A stretch of DNA of 64,000 nucleotides from Mesobacillus campisalis (GCF_000986785.1 NZ_LAYY01000007.1:124001-188000), one strand, 5' to 3'. Shown: positions 24,756-34,265, numbered from the stretch's first letter. Notes: generated by a model from the letters alone, not told the origin. Numbers and translations are program-made.

Positions 24756-25058
24756 TTACATTTTTTCGGTCAGGTTCATAACCGTTTCGGTAGCGGTGAG
24801 ATCAACTTTTAGCTGCTCCTCCAAATTATGCGGATGGTAAAAGCCTTTTGCCACCATGTAATTGGTGATTTTTTCGTGTGTAGCTATGGCGGCCCGGAGC
24901 TGTTCACGCAGCTCGTCCCGGAGTTCCGGTGTAGCGGCCTCGGTGACGGCAACAGCATAGTTGCGAACTCCCGATTTGGCGGATATTAGGAAATCAGTGG
25001 CGATGACCTGGTCCGTCAAGCCGCCCATTCCTATAAGGTTTTGAATCAACTGGTTCAT
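24756..25058 (-). CDS. Spore coat CotF-like protein, C-terminal-type half
   Basis: 100 aa. TDQVIATDFLISAKSGVRNY followed by AVAVTEAATPELRDELREQL and THEKITNYMVAKGFYHP is the coat-F domain pattern. It overlaps the upstream half-gene by 4 bp (ATGA), so the two halves form a two-gene operon. Family members are coat components or spore-associated proteins. Compared with the plus-strand relative at 25697 it lacks the final NLFPKDTDRRGMFATRN-type tail. Confidence 0.8.
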   Translation of the reverse strand: MNQLIQNLIGMGGLTDQVIATDFLISAKSGVRNYAVAVTEAATPELRDELREQLRAAIATHEKITNYMVAKGFYHPHNLEEQLKVDLTATETVMNLTEKM

Positions 25059-25333
25059 TTTAGCTGTTCCTCCTGGCGGTTATAGGCTGCTTCAAGCAAT
25101 TGTTCCTGTGTTGTACCGGCAGCCGCCGTTATATGGGCTCTTTTTTTCGTCAGGAAATGCTGCAGGTTTCTTATATGTCTAGTGCCTGTGACCGCTTCTG
25201 TGTCCAGGATGGCCTTTAATTCCGGATCTTGTACGAGTTTGCTCATTGTGGCCGATTTCGTGACACTAAGGTTTTTGAATGTGACCAGCTCATGGACATC
25301 AAGGGTTTCATGCAACCCCAAATACTTTATCAT
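25055..25333 (-). CDS. Spore coat CotF-like protein, N-terminal-type half
   Basis: 92 aa. GLHETLDVHELVTFKNLSVTK and KLVQDPELKAILDTEAVTG resemble the first half of CotF/YhcQ-type proteins (HETLE-HELLNFKT-C--KS). Here the two halves of the usual longer protein are separate, overlapping genes; B. subtilis CotF itself is made as one chain and cleaved into two, so split coding is an alternative to that processing. GAGGGAG ribosome site 6 bases before ATG. Divergent from the second pair at 25473. Confidence 0.78.
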   Translation of the reverse strand: MIKYLGLHETLDVHELVTFKNLSVTKSATMSKLVQDPELKAILDTEAVTGTRHIRNLQHFLTKKRAHITAAAGTTQEQLLEAAYNRQEEQLK

Positions 25334-25472
25334 ATACTCCCTCCATTATTGCAATTTTGCCTTCTTATGTTCTCAGCTCTCTCCTTTTATTATTCATCTC
25401 ACCTTAATCCGCATAAAAGCTGGCAGTTGAAGGAGAAGGTATCCTTGTTAAAAGAAAATGGGAGGTGTGCTC

Positions 25473-25682
25473 ATGGAGAAAGAGACACTGGCTTTGCACG
25501 AGACAATGGAAACACATGAGATCCTCAATTTTAAAACAGTTTGTTTGCTACGGTCCAAATTGATGCAAGCCCTTTGCTTTGACAATGATCTGAAAGCGCT
25601 GATGGAAAAGGATGTGCAACAATCGATAAAGGATGTCAATGAGCTGGTGAGTTTTTACAAGCAGAACGAAATACTGCATTAA
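25473..25682 (+). CDS. Spore coat CotF-like protein, N-terminal-type half (second pair)
   Basis: 69 aa from ATG 25473 (GGGAGGTG is ~7 bases upstream; earlier ATG at 25458 is not supported). LALHETMETHEILNFKTVCLLRSKLM and KALMEKDVQQSIKDVNELVSF match the same N-terminal coat-F pattern as the gene on the opposite strand. It is followed 14 bp later by the C-terminal-type half, which is frameshifted. Confidence 0.75.
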   Translation: MEKETLALHETMETHEILNFKTVCLLRSKLMQALCFDNDLKALMEKDVQQSIKDVNELVSFYKQNEILH

Positions 25683-25696
25683 ACGGAGGTGGAACC

Positions 25697-26055
25697 ATGA
25701 AGGATTACCTGGATCCAAGGAACGCGGAAGGCATGCCGAACCTTGCTGATTCCGCAATTGTAATGGATTTTCTTCTGACCGTTAAAAACGGCATCCGCAA
25801 CTATGGGTTCGCTCTGACCGAAACAGCAAACCCCGTGCTGCGGAAAGCTTTAACCAGACAAATGGAAGCAGCCATTGATTTGCATGGTGAAATCGCTGAG
25901 TTGATGATCAAAAAAGCTGGCTGAATCCCAGTGATTTTGAAACCCAAGTTAAGGTGGACTTAAAGGCAGCGGAAACGGCCGTCCAAATTGCCGAGATGAA
26001 CCTGTTTCCGAAGGATACCGACAGAAGAGGCATGTTTGCCACAAGGAATGAGTAA
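25697..26055 (+). pseudogene. Spore coat CotF-like gene, C-terminal-type half, frameshifted in an A6 run
   Basis: The first 75 codons (ADSAIVMDFLLTVKNGIRNY, FALTETANPVLRKALTRQM, EIAELMIKK) match the coat-F domain, then TGA at 25922. Restoring one base in the A6 tract at 25910-25915 continues as SWLNPSDFETQVKVDLKA... and NLFPKDTDRRGMFATRNE, ending at TAA 26053, which is the expected coat-F C-terminus (compare EEQLKVDLTATETV in the minus-strand paralogue). So one base has been lost, or this is a sequencing error or transcriptional-slippage site. GGAGGTG precedes the ATG. Confidence 0.8.
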
Positions 26056-26072
26056 AGGAGGGGAAATGGATA

Positions 26073-27205
26073 ATGAAAGCTGTTACGTATCAGGGAATTA
26101 AAAATGTCGAAGTCAGGGAAGTGAAGGACCCGGTCATTAAAAACGGAGATGACATCATTATTAAGGTCACCTCCTCGGCCATTTGCGGATCGGATTTGCA
26201 TTTAATTCATGCGATGATTCCCAATACTCCTACCGACTTTGTCATTGGACATGAGCCAATGGGGATTGTTGAGGAAGTGGGTCCGGATGTGACCAAATCG
26301 AAAAAAGGCGACAGGGTAATCATTCCATTCAACGCTGCGTGCGGACACTGCTGGTATTGCAGCCACGACCTTACGAGCCAGTGTGACAATTCCAACCCAC
26401 ATGGGGAAATCGGCGGGTTCATGGGCTATTCTGAAAGCAATGGCGGCATTGCTGGCGGCCAGGCAGAATATATGAGGGTCCCTTATGGCAATTTTACTCC
26501 CTTCAAGCTGCCGGACGATTGTGAAATGGAAGACGAAAAATTGGCACTGCTGTTGACACCGGCATGGTCCACACTCCAGTAGGCGGTTGGGGCTGCGTCT
26601 GGGGGGCGATACGGTTGTTGTTCTTGGCTGCGGTCCTGTAGGGCTTCTTGCCCAAAAATTCGCCTGGCTGAAAGGCGCCAAAAGAGTCATCGTGGTCGAT
26701 TACATTGATTATCGGCTGGAGCACGCGAAGCGGACGAACAAAGTTGAAACTATTAATTTTGAGCAGCATGGGAACACAGGAGAGTACATTAAGGAGCTCA
26801 CCTAGGGGGGCGGATATTGTCATTGATGCAGTAGGAATGGACGGTAAATTCACCCCTCTTGAATTTCTGGCTACAGGACTAAAATTGCAGGGCGGTGCGA
26901 TGGGTGCTTTGGTCATGGCCAGCCAGGCGGTCCGAAAGGCAGGCACGATACAAGTTACGGGTGTATATGGCGGAAGGTACAATGCATTCCCGCTGGGAGA
27001 CCTTTTCCAAAGGAATATCGACCTTAAAATGGGCCAAGCCCCGGTCATTCCGTATATGCCATTTCTTTAGGATCTCGCTTAACAAGGAAAGGTCGACATG
27101 GCCGACATCATTACACATGTTCTGCTGCTGGATCAGGCGAAGCATGGTTACGAAGTTTTCGATACACGTACTGATAATTGTATCAAGGTCGTTCTCAGGC
27201 CATGA
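26073..27205 (+). pseudogene. Zinc-dependent alcohol dehydrogenase, multiply disrupted
   Basis: A full-length (~378 codon) MDR-family dehydrogenase can be followed through three frames. Intact pieces: AICGSDLHL, GHEPMGIVEEVG, AACGHCWYCSHDL (structural-zinc cysteines partly kept), VVVLGCGPVGLLAQKFA (Rossmann), GADIVIDAVGMDG, and a C-terminus GKVDMADIITHVLLLDQAKHGYEVFD ending at TGA 27203. Lesions: TAG at 26580 (probably from TGG), a frameshift in the G-run near 26608, another near 26805 (TAGGGGGG), TAG at 27068 and TAA at 27080. AAAGGAGGGG precedes the ATG. No function is expected. It directly follows the frameshifted coat gene. Confidence 0.9.
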
Positions 27206-27235
27206 AAAACAGCCCTTCTTTAGCGGGAAGGGCTG
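27205..27235 (-). terminator. Intrinsic terminator for the ZIP-like gene (minus strand)
   Basis: Stem CAGCCCTT (27210-27217) / AAGGGCTG (27228-27235) with AAAAA at 27205-27209 supplying the minus-strand U-run. Confidence 0.75.
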
Positions 27236-27250
27236 CTTACGGGATCCAGA

Positions 27251-27979
27251 TCAGAATGCCGAGCTTAAAAACAGAAGAAGCGTGTATCCCAAAAGTCCAA
27301 GAGCAAATGCGGGGAAACTGCTTTCCCGCTCCTCCGGAAGCTCTTCCTTGAGTACGTTCAGGATGACTCCGCCGGCAAGAAAGGCAAAGAGGGAAGAGAC
27401 TACCAGTTCATGCACTGCGGTCATGGCGCCAACTGTCCAGCCCAATAATACTCCGCTAGCCAGCAGCCACCTCCCCCAGCGGTCATACAGCTTGCTGTGG
27501 CTCTGCCTAAGACTGTGGTCATTCGTCAAGAAATGGACCGTCAGAGCGATAAAATAGAAAAACAGGCTCCATAGAGTCCGATCATATCCCCTCACAAGCA
27601 AATAGCCGATAATCGCGTTATAGACAAAAAATGAGAACATATGGATCCAGAAAACACCCGGACTGGCATGGTTGCTATCCCCGTTCTTCTTTGATACTTT
27701 CACCATCCTTTCCAGACCGTAAAACACAGCCAGTCCAGTCATGGCAATCAGGTATGCCTGATGTTCCAGCGCAAAGCCTTCCTCCGTGATTTCACCCATC
27801 TTTTGCTGATAATGGTTTAATTCAGGCAAAAGATGCATAAACACATAGGCAACAGCAACTCCGCCGGCAGCCGACAAAAAACGGCTCCGTGGAACAGCGT
27901 CCAAAAACTTCATATACTTTGATGTTAAATGAATGAGCACAAATCCCAGCGCAAACACTAAGCTGACATAATCAGACAT
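27251..27979 (-). CDS. Polytopic membrane protein, distantly ZIP-like
   Basis: 242 aa with about eight hydrophobic helices. GGVAVAYVFMHLLPELNHYQ and a penultimate helix SSLFAFLAGGVILNVLKEELPEERES recall the H-x-x-P-E and E-x-P-E patterns of ZIP metal transporters, but the HS/HE metal motifs are not all recognisable. A histidine-containing FLTNDHSLRQSHSKL loop could contact metal. Annotated in related species only as membrane protein, as far as I recall. Monocistronic with its own terminator. Confidence 0.65.
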   Translation of the reverse strand: MSDYVSLVFALGFVLIHLTSKYMKFLDAVPRSRFLSAAGGVAVAYVFMHLLPELNHYQQKMGEITEEGFALEHQAYLIAMTGLAVFYGLERMVKVSKKNGDSNHASPGVFWIHMFSFFVYNAIIGYLLVRGYDRTLWSLFFYFIALTVHFLTNDHSLRQSHSKLYDRWGRWLLASGVLLGWTVGAMTAVHELVVSSLFAFLAGGVILNVLKEELPEERESSFPAFALGLLGYTLLLFLSSAF

Positions 27980-28105
27980 ATTTCATCCTCCTTCCCCTTT
28001 ATTTAGCCGGTTTGCACATAATCAAACTAGTTAAGGGACGGGGGATATGCTCGCCTTCCACATTTTTTAAAAAGTGGAATAAAACAAGAAAGTGAGTGTT
28101 GCAGC

Positions 28106-28366
28106 ATGCTGTTCGAAGGAAAGATGATCGCCGGGGAATTTGACGGCAGTACGAATGAATTTGTCCTTCAGAGAATTAAACATCACTATACAGAGACAAC
28201 GTTGAACAAGGGCCAAATGCAAAAAGTATTAGGCTATTTGGAAAAGCACCAGCATGAGGAAGGCCAAATACTCTCGCTGTTTGACCAGATGCTTGTCAGG
28301 CTGTCAGGAGAAGAAGTGGCCATACTGCTTAGTGAGCTTGCAGAAGTAGAAAAAAGCTACCAATAA
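28106..28366 (+). CDS. Small protein of unknown function
   Basis: 86 aa, soluble, mostly helical, with a KHHYTETTLNKGQMQKVLGY segment and an acidic C-terminus (LLSELAEVEKSYQ). I do not recognise a family. The ribosome site is weak (AAGAAAGTGAG about 10 bases before the ATG). It stands alone between two minus-strand genes; base composition and codon use look like the neighbours, supporting a real gene. Confidence 0.55.
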   Translation: MLFEGKMIAGEFDGSTNEFVLQRIKHHYTETTLNKGQMQKVLGYLEKHQHEEGQILSLFDQMLVRLSGEEVAILLSELAEVEKSYQ

Positions 28367-28440
28367 TAATGTTATGTAAACACGGAGTGTATCAGGCACA
28401 GAATCTAAAAACCGCCTGGCATTCGCGGGCCGTTTAATAT

Positions 28441-29280
28441 TTAGGTATTTGGCTCCAGCTCCAAATACTGCCGGAGTGTCTGTTGGAGGGTACCCCGGGT
28501 CTCGGCCTTGTTGTTAAAGGAAATGCCTGAATGGATCATCTTGCGGACGAGTTCTGGACGAAGTCCGGTGATAACCGCCTTGGATCCCATCATGGCAATT
28601 CCGCTCAACACCTTCTGAAGGTGGTCAATGATGTCCATTTCCATATCGGCGATTCCCGAGAGGTCCATGATCAGTGTCTCAACCTTCAGTCTGGCCACAT
28701 CCGTCAGAACTTTTTCTTCAATCGTCTTGATGCGGTACTCATCGATCATGCCAATAAGCGGCAAGACCGCGATGGAGGAACTGACAGGAATGATGGGTAC
28801 GGACAAGTGCTCAACGATCTTCCGTTGGGATTTAATAAGGTCATCCTTATAACTCGAATAATTCAGAAAAAAATCGTTGAGAAATTTGTCTACCATATCA
28901 TTGATGTCTCTCTCCTGTTTGTAAAAATGGTCAAGCTGGTCCCCATGTTTTCTTTCCTTGTCATACTCATAAAGGAAATGCCAAAGAGTCCTTCTGATTG
29001 CCTGAACCCATTCAAGTTTAAATGAGAGGGTCAGTGAATATTTCGCCCAGGAAATCCCTTCCTGTTTTGCAAACTCGGCCAATTTGTCTTCCTGTTTTTT
29101 GAGTATATATACTACTAGTTTCTGGGCGTTTTTCAATAGATCTATATTTCCCTCTCTCAGGATATCATGAATTTTCCCAGCTACATTTACAGCCTCAGAC
29201 AGCAGCTTTTTCTCAAAGTTCTGTTTATTATTCAGGATATGCCTGGTAATTTCTGAATTCTGTTCAAAAGTCGTGTCCAT
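28441..29280 (-). CDS. RsbR-family stressosome protein with C-terminal STAS domain
   Basis: 279 aa. The N-terminal ~150 residues are helical and variable, as in RsbR paralogues where they sense input. The C-terminal STAS domain is clear: SVPIIPVSSSIAVLPLIG, ETLIMDLSGIADMEMDIIDHLQKV, MGSKAVITGLRPELVRKMI. In B. subtilis, RsbR proteins and RsbS build the 1.8-MDa stressosome that releases RsbT to switch on sigma-B; phosphorylated threonines lie in the STAS domain. At the DLSGIADM and GLRPE sites this paralogue has no Thr at the usual first position (S/M instead), so its phosphorylation may differ. AAGGAGG ribosome site. Not adjacent to rsbS/rsbT here. Confidence 0.83.
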   Translation of the reverse strand: MDTTFEQNSEITRHILNNKQNFEKKLLSEAVNVAGKIHDILREGNIDLLKNAQKLVVYILKKQEDKLAEFAKQEGISWAKYSLTLSFKLEWVQAIRRTLWHFLYEYDKERKHGDQLDHFYKQERDINDMVDKFLNDFFLNYSSYKDDLIKSQRKIVEHLSVPIIPVSSSIAVLPLIGMIDEYRIKTIEEKVLTDVARLKVETLIMDLSGIADMEMDIIDHLQKVLSGIAMMGSKAVITGLRPELVRKMIHSGISFNNKAETRGTLQQTLRQYLELEPNT

Positions 29281-29364
29281 AGAAAAATCCTCCTTATGCT
29301 TTGTTATGATTAGTCTAAAGCGATTACCTGTTTAACAGTTTATTCTATGTAGATAGTGGAAACT

Positions 29365-29393
29365 CCTGTATTTATGTTAACATATAGAACAGG
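29365..29393 (+). promoter_or_regulatory. Imperfect inverted repeat upstream of msrAB
   Basis: CCTGT (29365-29369) ... ATGTTAACAT (29374-29383, itself palindromic) ... ACAGG (29389-29393) lies ~110 bp before msrAB and ~85 bp before the divergent rsbR-like gene. It may be an operator; no known regulator consensus was matched. Confidence 0.35.
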
Positions 29394-29500
29394 TTCTTAA
29401 CCATGTAATGTATAACTTTGCAAGCAACCAAATTTTCAGTAAAATGAAGAATAGTGACGGACTGAAGCTGTCCAGCAACCCAGGAAAGGAGTGGCAACAC

Positions 29501-30457
29501 ATGCCAGAGCACAGAGAAGTTGCAACTTTTGCAGGAGGATGTTTTTGGTGCATGGTCCAGCCGTTTGACGAGCAGCCAGGCATACTAAAAGTGGTGTCAG
29601 GCTATACAGGTGGCCACAAGGAAAACCCTACTTATGAAGAGGTATGCAGTGATACAACCGGCCATTATGAAGCTGTGCAAATCACCTTTGACCCTGATGT
29701 ATACCAGTATGAAAAATTACTGGAGACTTTTTGGCAGCAGATTGATCCAACCGACCCGGGCGGCCAGTTCAATGACAGAGGGCTCTCCTATCGCACCGCA
29801 ATTTTTTACCATAATGAACAGCAGCGGAAAATGGCGGAGGAATCCAAAGCGAAGCTGGCTGCAAGCGGCAAGTTCAAGAAGCCGATTGTAACAGAAATCT
29901 TGCCGGCGACCGCTTTCTACGAAGCAGAAGAAAAGCATCAGGATTATTATAAGAAGAATTCTTTTCACTACAACCTTTATAAAGAAGGTTCCGGACGAGC
30001 ACGGTTTATCCGTGAAAACTGGAAACAGCTAAAAAGTGAAGCGGAACTGCGCGAGATGCTGACTCCGCTTCAATATGAAGTGACGAGAAACAATGCCACA
30101 GAGCGGCAGTTCGACAACGAGTACTGGAACAATGAAGAGGAAGGGATCTATGTGGATATCATTTCCGGCGAGCCCCTATTCAGCTCATTGGATAAATATG
30201 ATGCAGGATGCGGATGGCCAAGCTTTACGAAGCCGCTGCGCCGATCCGAGCTGGAGGAAAAATTGGATACTTCATATGGAATGAGGAGAATTGAAGTACG
30301 CAGCAAAACATCCGACTCCCATCTGGGTCATGTATTTGACGATGGTCCAGGACCGGACCATTCCCGTTATTGCATAAACTCTGCGGCTATGCGGTTTATA
30401 CCGAAAGACAGGCTTGAGGAAGAGGGATACGGACAATTCGCCAAGCTGTTTTATTAA
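29501..30457 (+). CDS. msrAB: Bifunctional peptide-methionine sulfoxide reductase MsrA/MsrB
   Basis: 318 aa. MsrA domain: [13 protein letters not shown] with catalytic Cys14, [37 protein letters not shown]. MsrB domain from about residue 180: [59 protein letters not shown] and [11 protein letters not shown] with the catalytic Cys. It lacks the CxxC zinc pairs found in some MsrB. It repairs both S and R sulfoxides of methionine in proteins. I start at ATG 29501, with AAAGGAG upstream; the frame is open for 31 more codons before it, which carry no MsrA features. Terminator at 30463. Confidence 0.94.
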   Translation: MPEHREVATFAGGCFWCMVQPFDEQPGILKVVSGYTGGHKENPTYEEVCSDTTGHYEAVQITFDPDVYQYEKLLETFWQQIDPTDPGGQFNDRGLSYRTAIFYHNEQQRKMAEESKAKLAASGKFKKPIVTEILPATAFYEAEEKHQDYYKKNSFHYNLYKEGSGRARFIRENWKQLKSEAELREMLTPLQYEVTRNNATERQFDNEYWNNEEEGIYVDIISGEPLFSSLDKYDAGCGWPSFTKPLRRSELEEKLDTSYGMRRIEVRSKTSDSHLGHVFDDGPGPDHSRYCINSAAMRFIPKDRLEEEGYGQFAKLFY

Positions 30458-30462
30458 GCCAG

Positions 30463-30494
30463 CAAGCTTCCAGTTTGGAAGCTTGTGCTTTTTT
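30463..30494 (+). terminator. Intrinsic terminator after msrAB
   Basis: 10-bp stem CAAGCTTCCA (30463-30472) / TGGAAGCTTG (30476-30485), loop GTT, then TGCTTTTTT. Confidence 0.88.
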
Positions 30495-30526
30495 ACGCAA
30501 AGAGGGAAATTTTAGATAAAACCGAC

Positions 30527-30555
30527 TTGACTTATAGGAATAGTAAAATTATGAT
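30527..30555 (+). promoter_or_regulatory. Promoter of cysJI
   Basis: TTGACT (30527-30532), 17-bp spacer, TATGAT (30550-30555), about 70 bp before the cysJ start. The leader that follows is A/T rich and carries no terminator hairpin, unlike the two sulfur transport units at 58.5 and 60.4 kb. Confidence 0.7.
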
Positions 30556-30625
30556 TATAGTAATCATTTTTTTCTTTAATCAGGAAAAAATTACAATTGT
30601 TTGATTCCTTGTGAGGTGGATTTTA

Positions 30626-32452
30626 GTGCAACTTCAGGTTATTAACAGCCCGTTTAATCAGGAGCAAACAGAGCTCCTTAACCGCTTGCTGCCGACTTTG
30701 AGCGACTCCCAGAAAGTCTGGCTCAGCGGATATTTGGCCGCTTCACAGGCGGTGGTCATTGGAACATCAGGAGAACAGACTGCAGAACAAATTGTTACAG
30801 CTCCGCAACCAGTCTCCAAAGTAGTAACCATTCTATACGGTTCCCAGACAGGCAATGCGCAACGCCTGGCGGAGGGCGCAGGCAAGAAGCTTGAAGCCAG
30901 TGGCTATAAGGCAGAGGTCATGTCGATGAATGATTTCAAGCCAAACAACCTTAAAAAACTGAATAATCTGCTGATTGTAGTCAGCACACACGGCGAGGGA
31001 GACCCGCCTGACAATGCATTGTCGTTCCATGAATTCCTGCATGGAAGGCGTGCGCCAAAACTTGAAAATCTCCAGTTTTCCGTCCTTGCATTAGGAGACA
31101 GTTCCTACGAATTTTTCTGCGAGACTGGAAAGCAATTTGATGCCAGGCTTGAAGAGCTCGGCGGAACCAGATTGTATCCACGTTTTGATTGTGATCTGGA
31201 TTATGATGAACCAGCTGCCGAATGGCTGCAAGGCGTATTGTCCAGCCTAGGGGAAACGCATGGTCAATCCGCATCTGCTGCTGGAACTTCGTCGCAGCAT
31301 GCAGCCGTAACACAGCCAACAGAGGTAGAGTATTCGCGTACAAATCCGTTTCGAGCCGAAGTGCTTGCAAACATAAATCTGAATGGCAGGGGCTCCAATA
31401 AGGAAACCCGTCATCTGGAAATCTCCCTTGAAGGATCGGGGCTAAGCTACAAGCCGGGCGACAGCCTTGGTATCATCCCTGAAAATGACCCTGAACTAGT
31501 TCATGAGCTTATTGGGGAACTTGCCTTTAACCCGGACGAAACAGTCATTGTCAACAAGCAGGGAGATGGCATGTCGCTGAAGCAAGCCCTAAGCACATAT
31601 TTTGAAATTACCGTCCTGACCAAGCCTCTTTTAGAGAAAGCGGTAAAATTCACAGAAAACCAGCAGCTGCATGAGCTAGCTGCGCCAGGCTCGGAAGGCC
31701 AAAAAGCCTATATGGAGGGCCGGGACCTTCTTGACCTGGTTCGTGATTTCGGCCCTTGGTCTTTCTCGGCACAGGAATTCGTTTCCATTCTTCGTAAAAT
31801 GCCGGCACGCCTGTATTCCATTGCCAGCAGTTTTGAAGCGAATCCTGATGAGGTCCATCTCACAATAGGTACGGTTCGCTATGAGGCCCACGGTCGGGAT
31901 CGCAAGGGCGTCTGCTCGGTCATGTGTGCCGAGCGCCTTCAGCCGGGGGACACTGTTTTGGTTTATGTGCAGCATAATCCCAACTTTAAGCTGCCAGAAA
32001 ACCCGGAAACACCGGTTATCATGGTTGGTCCGGGAACAGGGGTTGCGCCGTTCCGTGCGTTCATGCAGGAGCGGGAAGAATCCGGCGCTGAAGGAAAAGC
32101 ATGGATGATTTTTGGCGACCAGCATTTTGTTACCGACTTCCTCTATCAGATTGAGTGGCAAAAATGGCTTAAAGAGGGTGTGCTGACAAGGATGGACGTT
32201 GCCTTTTCAAGGGACACTTCCGAAAAGGTTTATGTTCAGCACCGTATGCTCGAGCAAAGCAAGGAGCTTTTCAAGTGGCTTGAGGAAGGAGCGGCCTTCT
32301 ATATTTGCGGCGATGAAAAGAATATGGCCCATGATGTGCATCATACCCTGCTGGAAATTATTGCGTCAGAAGGCGGCATGAGCCTTGATAGGGCCGAAGA
32401 GTACCTTGCGGCAATGCAGCAGCAAAAACGCTATCAGCGGGATGTATATTGA
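30626..32452 (+). CDS. cysJ: Assimilatory sulfite reductase (NADPH) flavoprotein subunit
   Basis: 608 aa from GTG 30626 (AGGTGG is ~7 bases upstream; GTG 30611 has none). Flavodoxin-like FMN domain with LYGSQTGNAQRLAEGAG and STHGEGDPPDNA; FAD/NADPH reductase domain with PARLYSIASS (RxYS), GVCSVMC, VGPGTGVAPFRAFMQEREE and YICGDEKNMAHDV. The C-terminus RYQRDVY ends with the aromatic residue that stacks on the flavin. It passes electrons from NADPH to CysI. Operon with cysI, 28 bp apart. This complete diflavin reductase lies 3 kb from a P450 that has lost its own reductase half. Confidence 0.95.
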   Translation: MQLQVINSPFNQEQTELLNRLLPTLSDSQKVWLSGYLAASQAVVIGTSGEQTAEQIVTAPQPVSKVVTILYGSQTGNAQRLAEGAGKKLEASGYKAEVMSMNDFKPNNLKKLNNLLIVVSTHGEGDPPDNALSFHEFLHGRRAPKLENLQFSVLALGDSSYEFFCETGKQFDARLEELGGTRLYPRFDCDLDYDEPAAEWLQGVLSSLGETHGQSASAAGTSSQHAAVTQPTEVEYSRTNPFRAEVLANINLNGRGSNKETRHLEISLEGSGLSYKPGDSLGIIPENDPELVHELIGELAFNPDETVIVNKQGDGMSLKQALSTYFEITVLTKPLLEKAVKFTENQQLHELAAPGSEGQKAYMEGRDLLDLVRDFGPWSFSAQEFVSILRKMPARLYSIASSFEANPDEVHLTIGTVRYEAHGRDRKGVCSVMCAERLQPGDTVLVYVQHNPNFKLPENPETPVIMVGPGTGVAPFRAFMQEREESGAEGKAWMIFGDQHFVTDFLYQIEWQKWLKEGVLTRMDVAFSRDTSEKVYVQHRMLEQSKELFKWLEEGAAFYICGDEKNMAHDVHHTLLEIIASEGGMSLDRAEEYLAAMQQQKRYQRDVY

Positions 32453-32480
32453 TTTGGATGGAAGGGAGTTATAATTCAAC

Positions 32481-34202
32481 ATGGTGAACCCAAAATTAAC
32501 AGCACCAGAAGGACCGCCAAGCGATGTGGAAGGAATCAAAGAACGAAGCAATTACTTGCGGGGCACCTTGAAGGAGGTCATGCTCGACCGGATCAGTGCG
32601 GGGATTCCAGATGATGACAATCGTTTGATGAAGCATCATGGCAGTTACTTGCAGGACGATCGCGACCTGCGCAATGAGCGCCAGAAGCAAAAGCTAGAGC
32701 CTGCCTACCAATTTATGCTCCGTGTCCGGCTTCCAGGAGGGGTGGCAACACCATCGCAATGGCTTGTCATGGATGAGCTGGCTGACAAATACGGGAATGG
32801 CACGCTCAAATTGACAACACGCGAGACATTCCAGATGCACGGCATCCTGAAGTGGAACATGAAGAACACAATCCAGGCCATTAATAACGTTATGCTCGAC
32901 ACCATCGCTGCTTGCGGTGATGTCAACCGGAACGTGATGTGTACGGTGAATCCGCATCAGTCGGAAATCCATTCCGAGGTTTATGAATGGTCAAGGAAGC
33001 TGAGTGACGATTTACTGCCTCGTACCAGGGCATACCATGAAATCTGGCTGGATGAGGAAAAAGTGGCAGGGTCGCCTGAAGTGGATGAAGAAACCGAACC
33101 GATGTACGGTCCGTTGTACCTGCCTCGGAAATTCAAGATTGGGATCGCCGTTCCGCCTGAAAATGATGTGGATGTGTTCTCGCAGGATCTTGGCTTCATT
33201 GCGATTGTCGAAGATGGCCGGCTGGTTGGCTTCAACGTGGCAATTGGCGGCGGCATGGGAATGAGCCATGGCGACAGGGAGACCTATCCGCAGCTTGCGA
33301 AAATCATCGGCTTCTGCACGCCAGAGCAGATTTATGATGTGGCTGAAAAGGTAATCACGATTCAGCGTGACTATGGAAACCGCTCTTCCCGCAAAAACGC
33401 CCGTTTCAAGTATACGGTGGACCGCCTGGGCTTGGAGAATGTCAAAGCCGAGCTTGAGAGCCGTCTTGGCTGGAATCTGGAGGAAGCGAGATCGTATCAC
33501 TTCGACCACAATGGCGACCGCTATGGCTGGGTGAAGGGCCTAAAAGGAAAATGGCATTTCACCATGTTTATTGAAGGAGGCCGGGTGGCCGATTTCGAAC
33601 ACTTTAAGCTGAAGACCGGCATGCGTGAAATTGCCAAAATCCATAATGGAGATTTCCGGCTGACGGCCAACCAGAACCTGATCATTGGAAATGTGACCGC
33701 ACAGAAAAAGAAGCAGATCATTTCTTTGCTGGAACAATATGGCATTGACGATGGCAGCCAGCATTCCGCTCTGCGCCGAAGTTCCATCGCGTGCGTTGCC
33801 TTGCCGACTTGCGGGCTGGCGATGGCTGAAGCAGAACGCTACCTGCCTAAACTGATTGATAAGATTGACGAGATTATCGATGAAAACGGGCTGCGCCAGC
33901 AGGAAATCACGATTCGCATGACTGGATGTCCGAATGGCTGCGCCCGCCACGCGCTTGCAGAAATCGGCTTCATTGGGAAGGCGCCAGGCAAGTATAATAT
34001 GTATCTTGGCGCTGCCTTTGACGGCTCCCGCCTGAGCAAAATGTATCGTGAAAACATTGGCGAAGATGAGATTCTAAAGGAGCTGCGCTCTATTTTGCCG
34101 CGCTATGCGAAAGAAAGACAGCCAGGAGAGTATTTTGGCGATTTCGTCATTCGCGTTGGCATCATTAAAGCCACCACTGATGGTACCAATTTTCATGATT
34201 GA
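32481..34202 (+). CDS. cysI: Assimilatory sulfite reductase hemoprotein subunit
   Basis: 573 aa. Reduces sulfite to sulfide with siroheme and a [4Fe-4S] cluster. Cluster cysteines are Cys438 and Cys444 ([17 protein letters not shown]) and Cys483 and Cys487 ([12 protein letters not shown]). [23 protein letters not shown] and the second-repeat [12 protein letters not shown] are also typical. GSS-type start region [20 protein letters not shown]. Partner CysJ is directly upstream. Followed by a strong terminator at 34233. GGAAGGGAG is present upstream of the start. Confidence 0.96.
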   Translation: MVNPKLTAPEGPPSDVEGIKERSNYLRGTLKEVMLDRISAGIPDDDNRLMKHHGSYLQDDRDLRNERQKQKLEPAYQFMLRVRLPGGVATPSQWLVMDELADKYGNGTLKLTTRETFQMHGILKWNMKNTIQAINNVMLDTIAACGDVNRNVMCTVNPHQSEIHSEVYEWSRKLSDDLLPRTRAYHEIWLDEEKVAGSPEVDEETEPMYGPLYLPRKFKIGIAVPPENDVDVFSQDLGFIAIVEDGRLVGFNVAIGGGMGMSHGDRETYPQLAKIIGFCTPEQIYDVAEKVITIQRDYGNRSSRKNARFKYTVDRLGLENVKAELESRLGWNLEEARSYHFDHNGDRYGWVKGLKGKWHFTMFIEGGRVADFEHFKLKTGMREIAKIHNGDFRLTANQNLIIGNVTAQKKKQIISLLEQYGIDDGSQHSALRRSSIACVALPTCGLAMAEAERYLPKLIDKIDEIIDENGLRQQEITIRMTGCPNGCARHALAEIGFIGKAPGKYNMYLGAAFDGSRLSKMYRENIGEDEILKELRSILPRYAKERQPGEYFGDFVIRVGIIKATTDGTNFHD

Positions 34203-34232
34203 TAAGAATTAAACAGGAAGAAAAACCTGGAT

Positions 34233-34265
34233 AAGGCTGCCGAGAAACTTGGCAGCCTTTTTTTA
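34233..34265 (+). terminator. Intrinsic terminator after cysI
   Basis: Stem AAGGCTGCC (34233-34241) / GGCAGCCTT (34251-34259), loop GAGAAACTT, then eight T. Confidence 0.9.

Noticed and set aside
26895-27557. 220-codon plus-strand frame from the ADH pseudogene into the ZIP-like gene
   Set aside because: Crosses a terminator and runs antisense to a coding gene; the product has no family features.
30481-30625. Looked for the sulfur leader box or an S-box upstream of cysJI
   Set aside because: Only a promoter and an A/T-rich leader are present; neither TCGGAA...CCGA nor an S-box core could be found.
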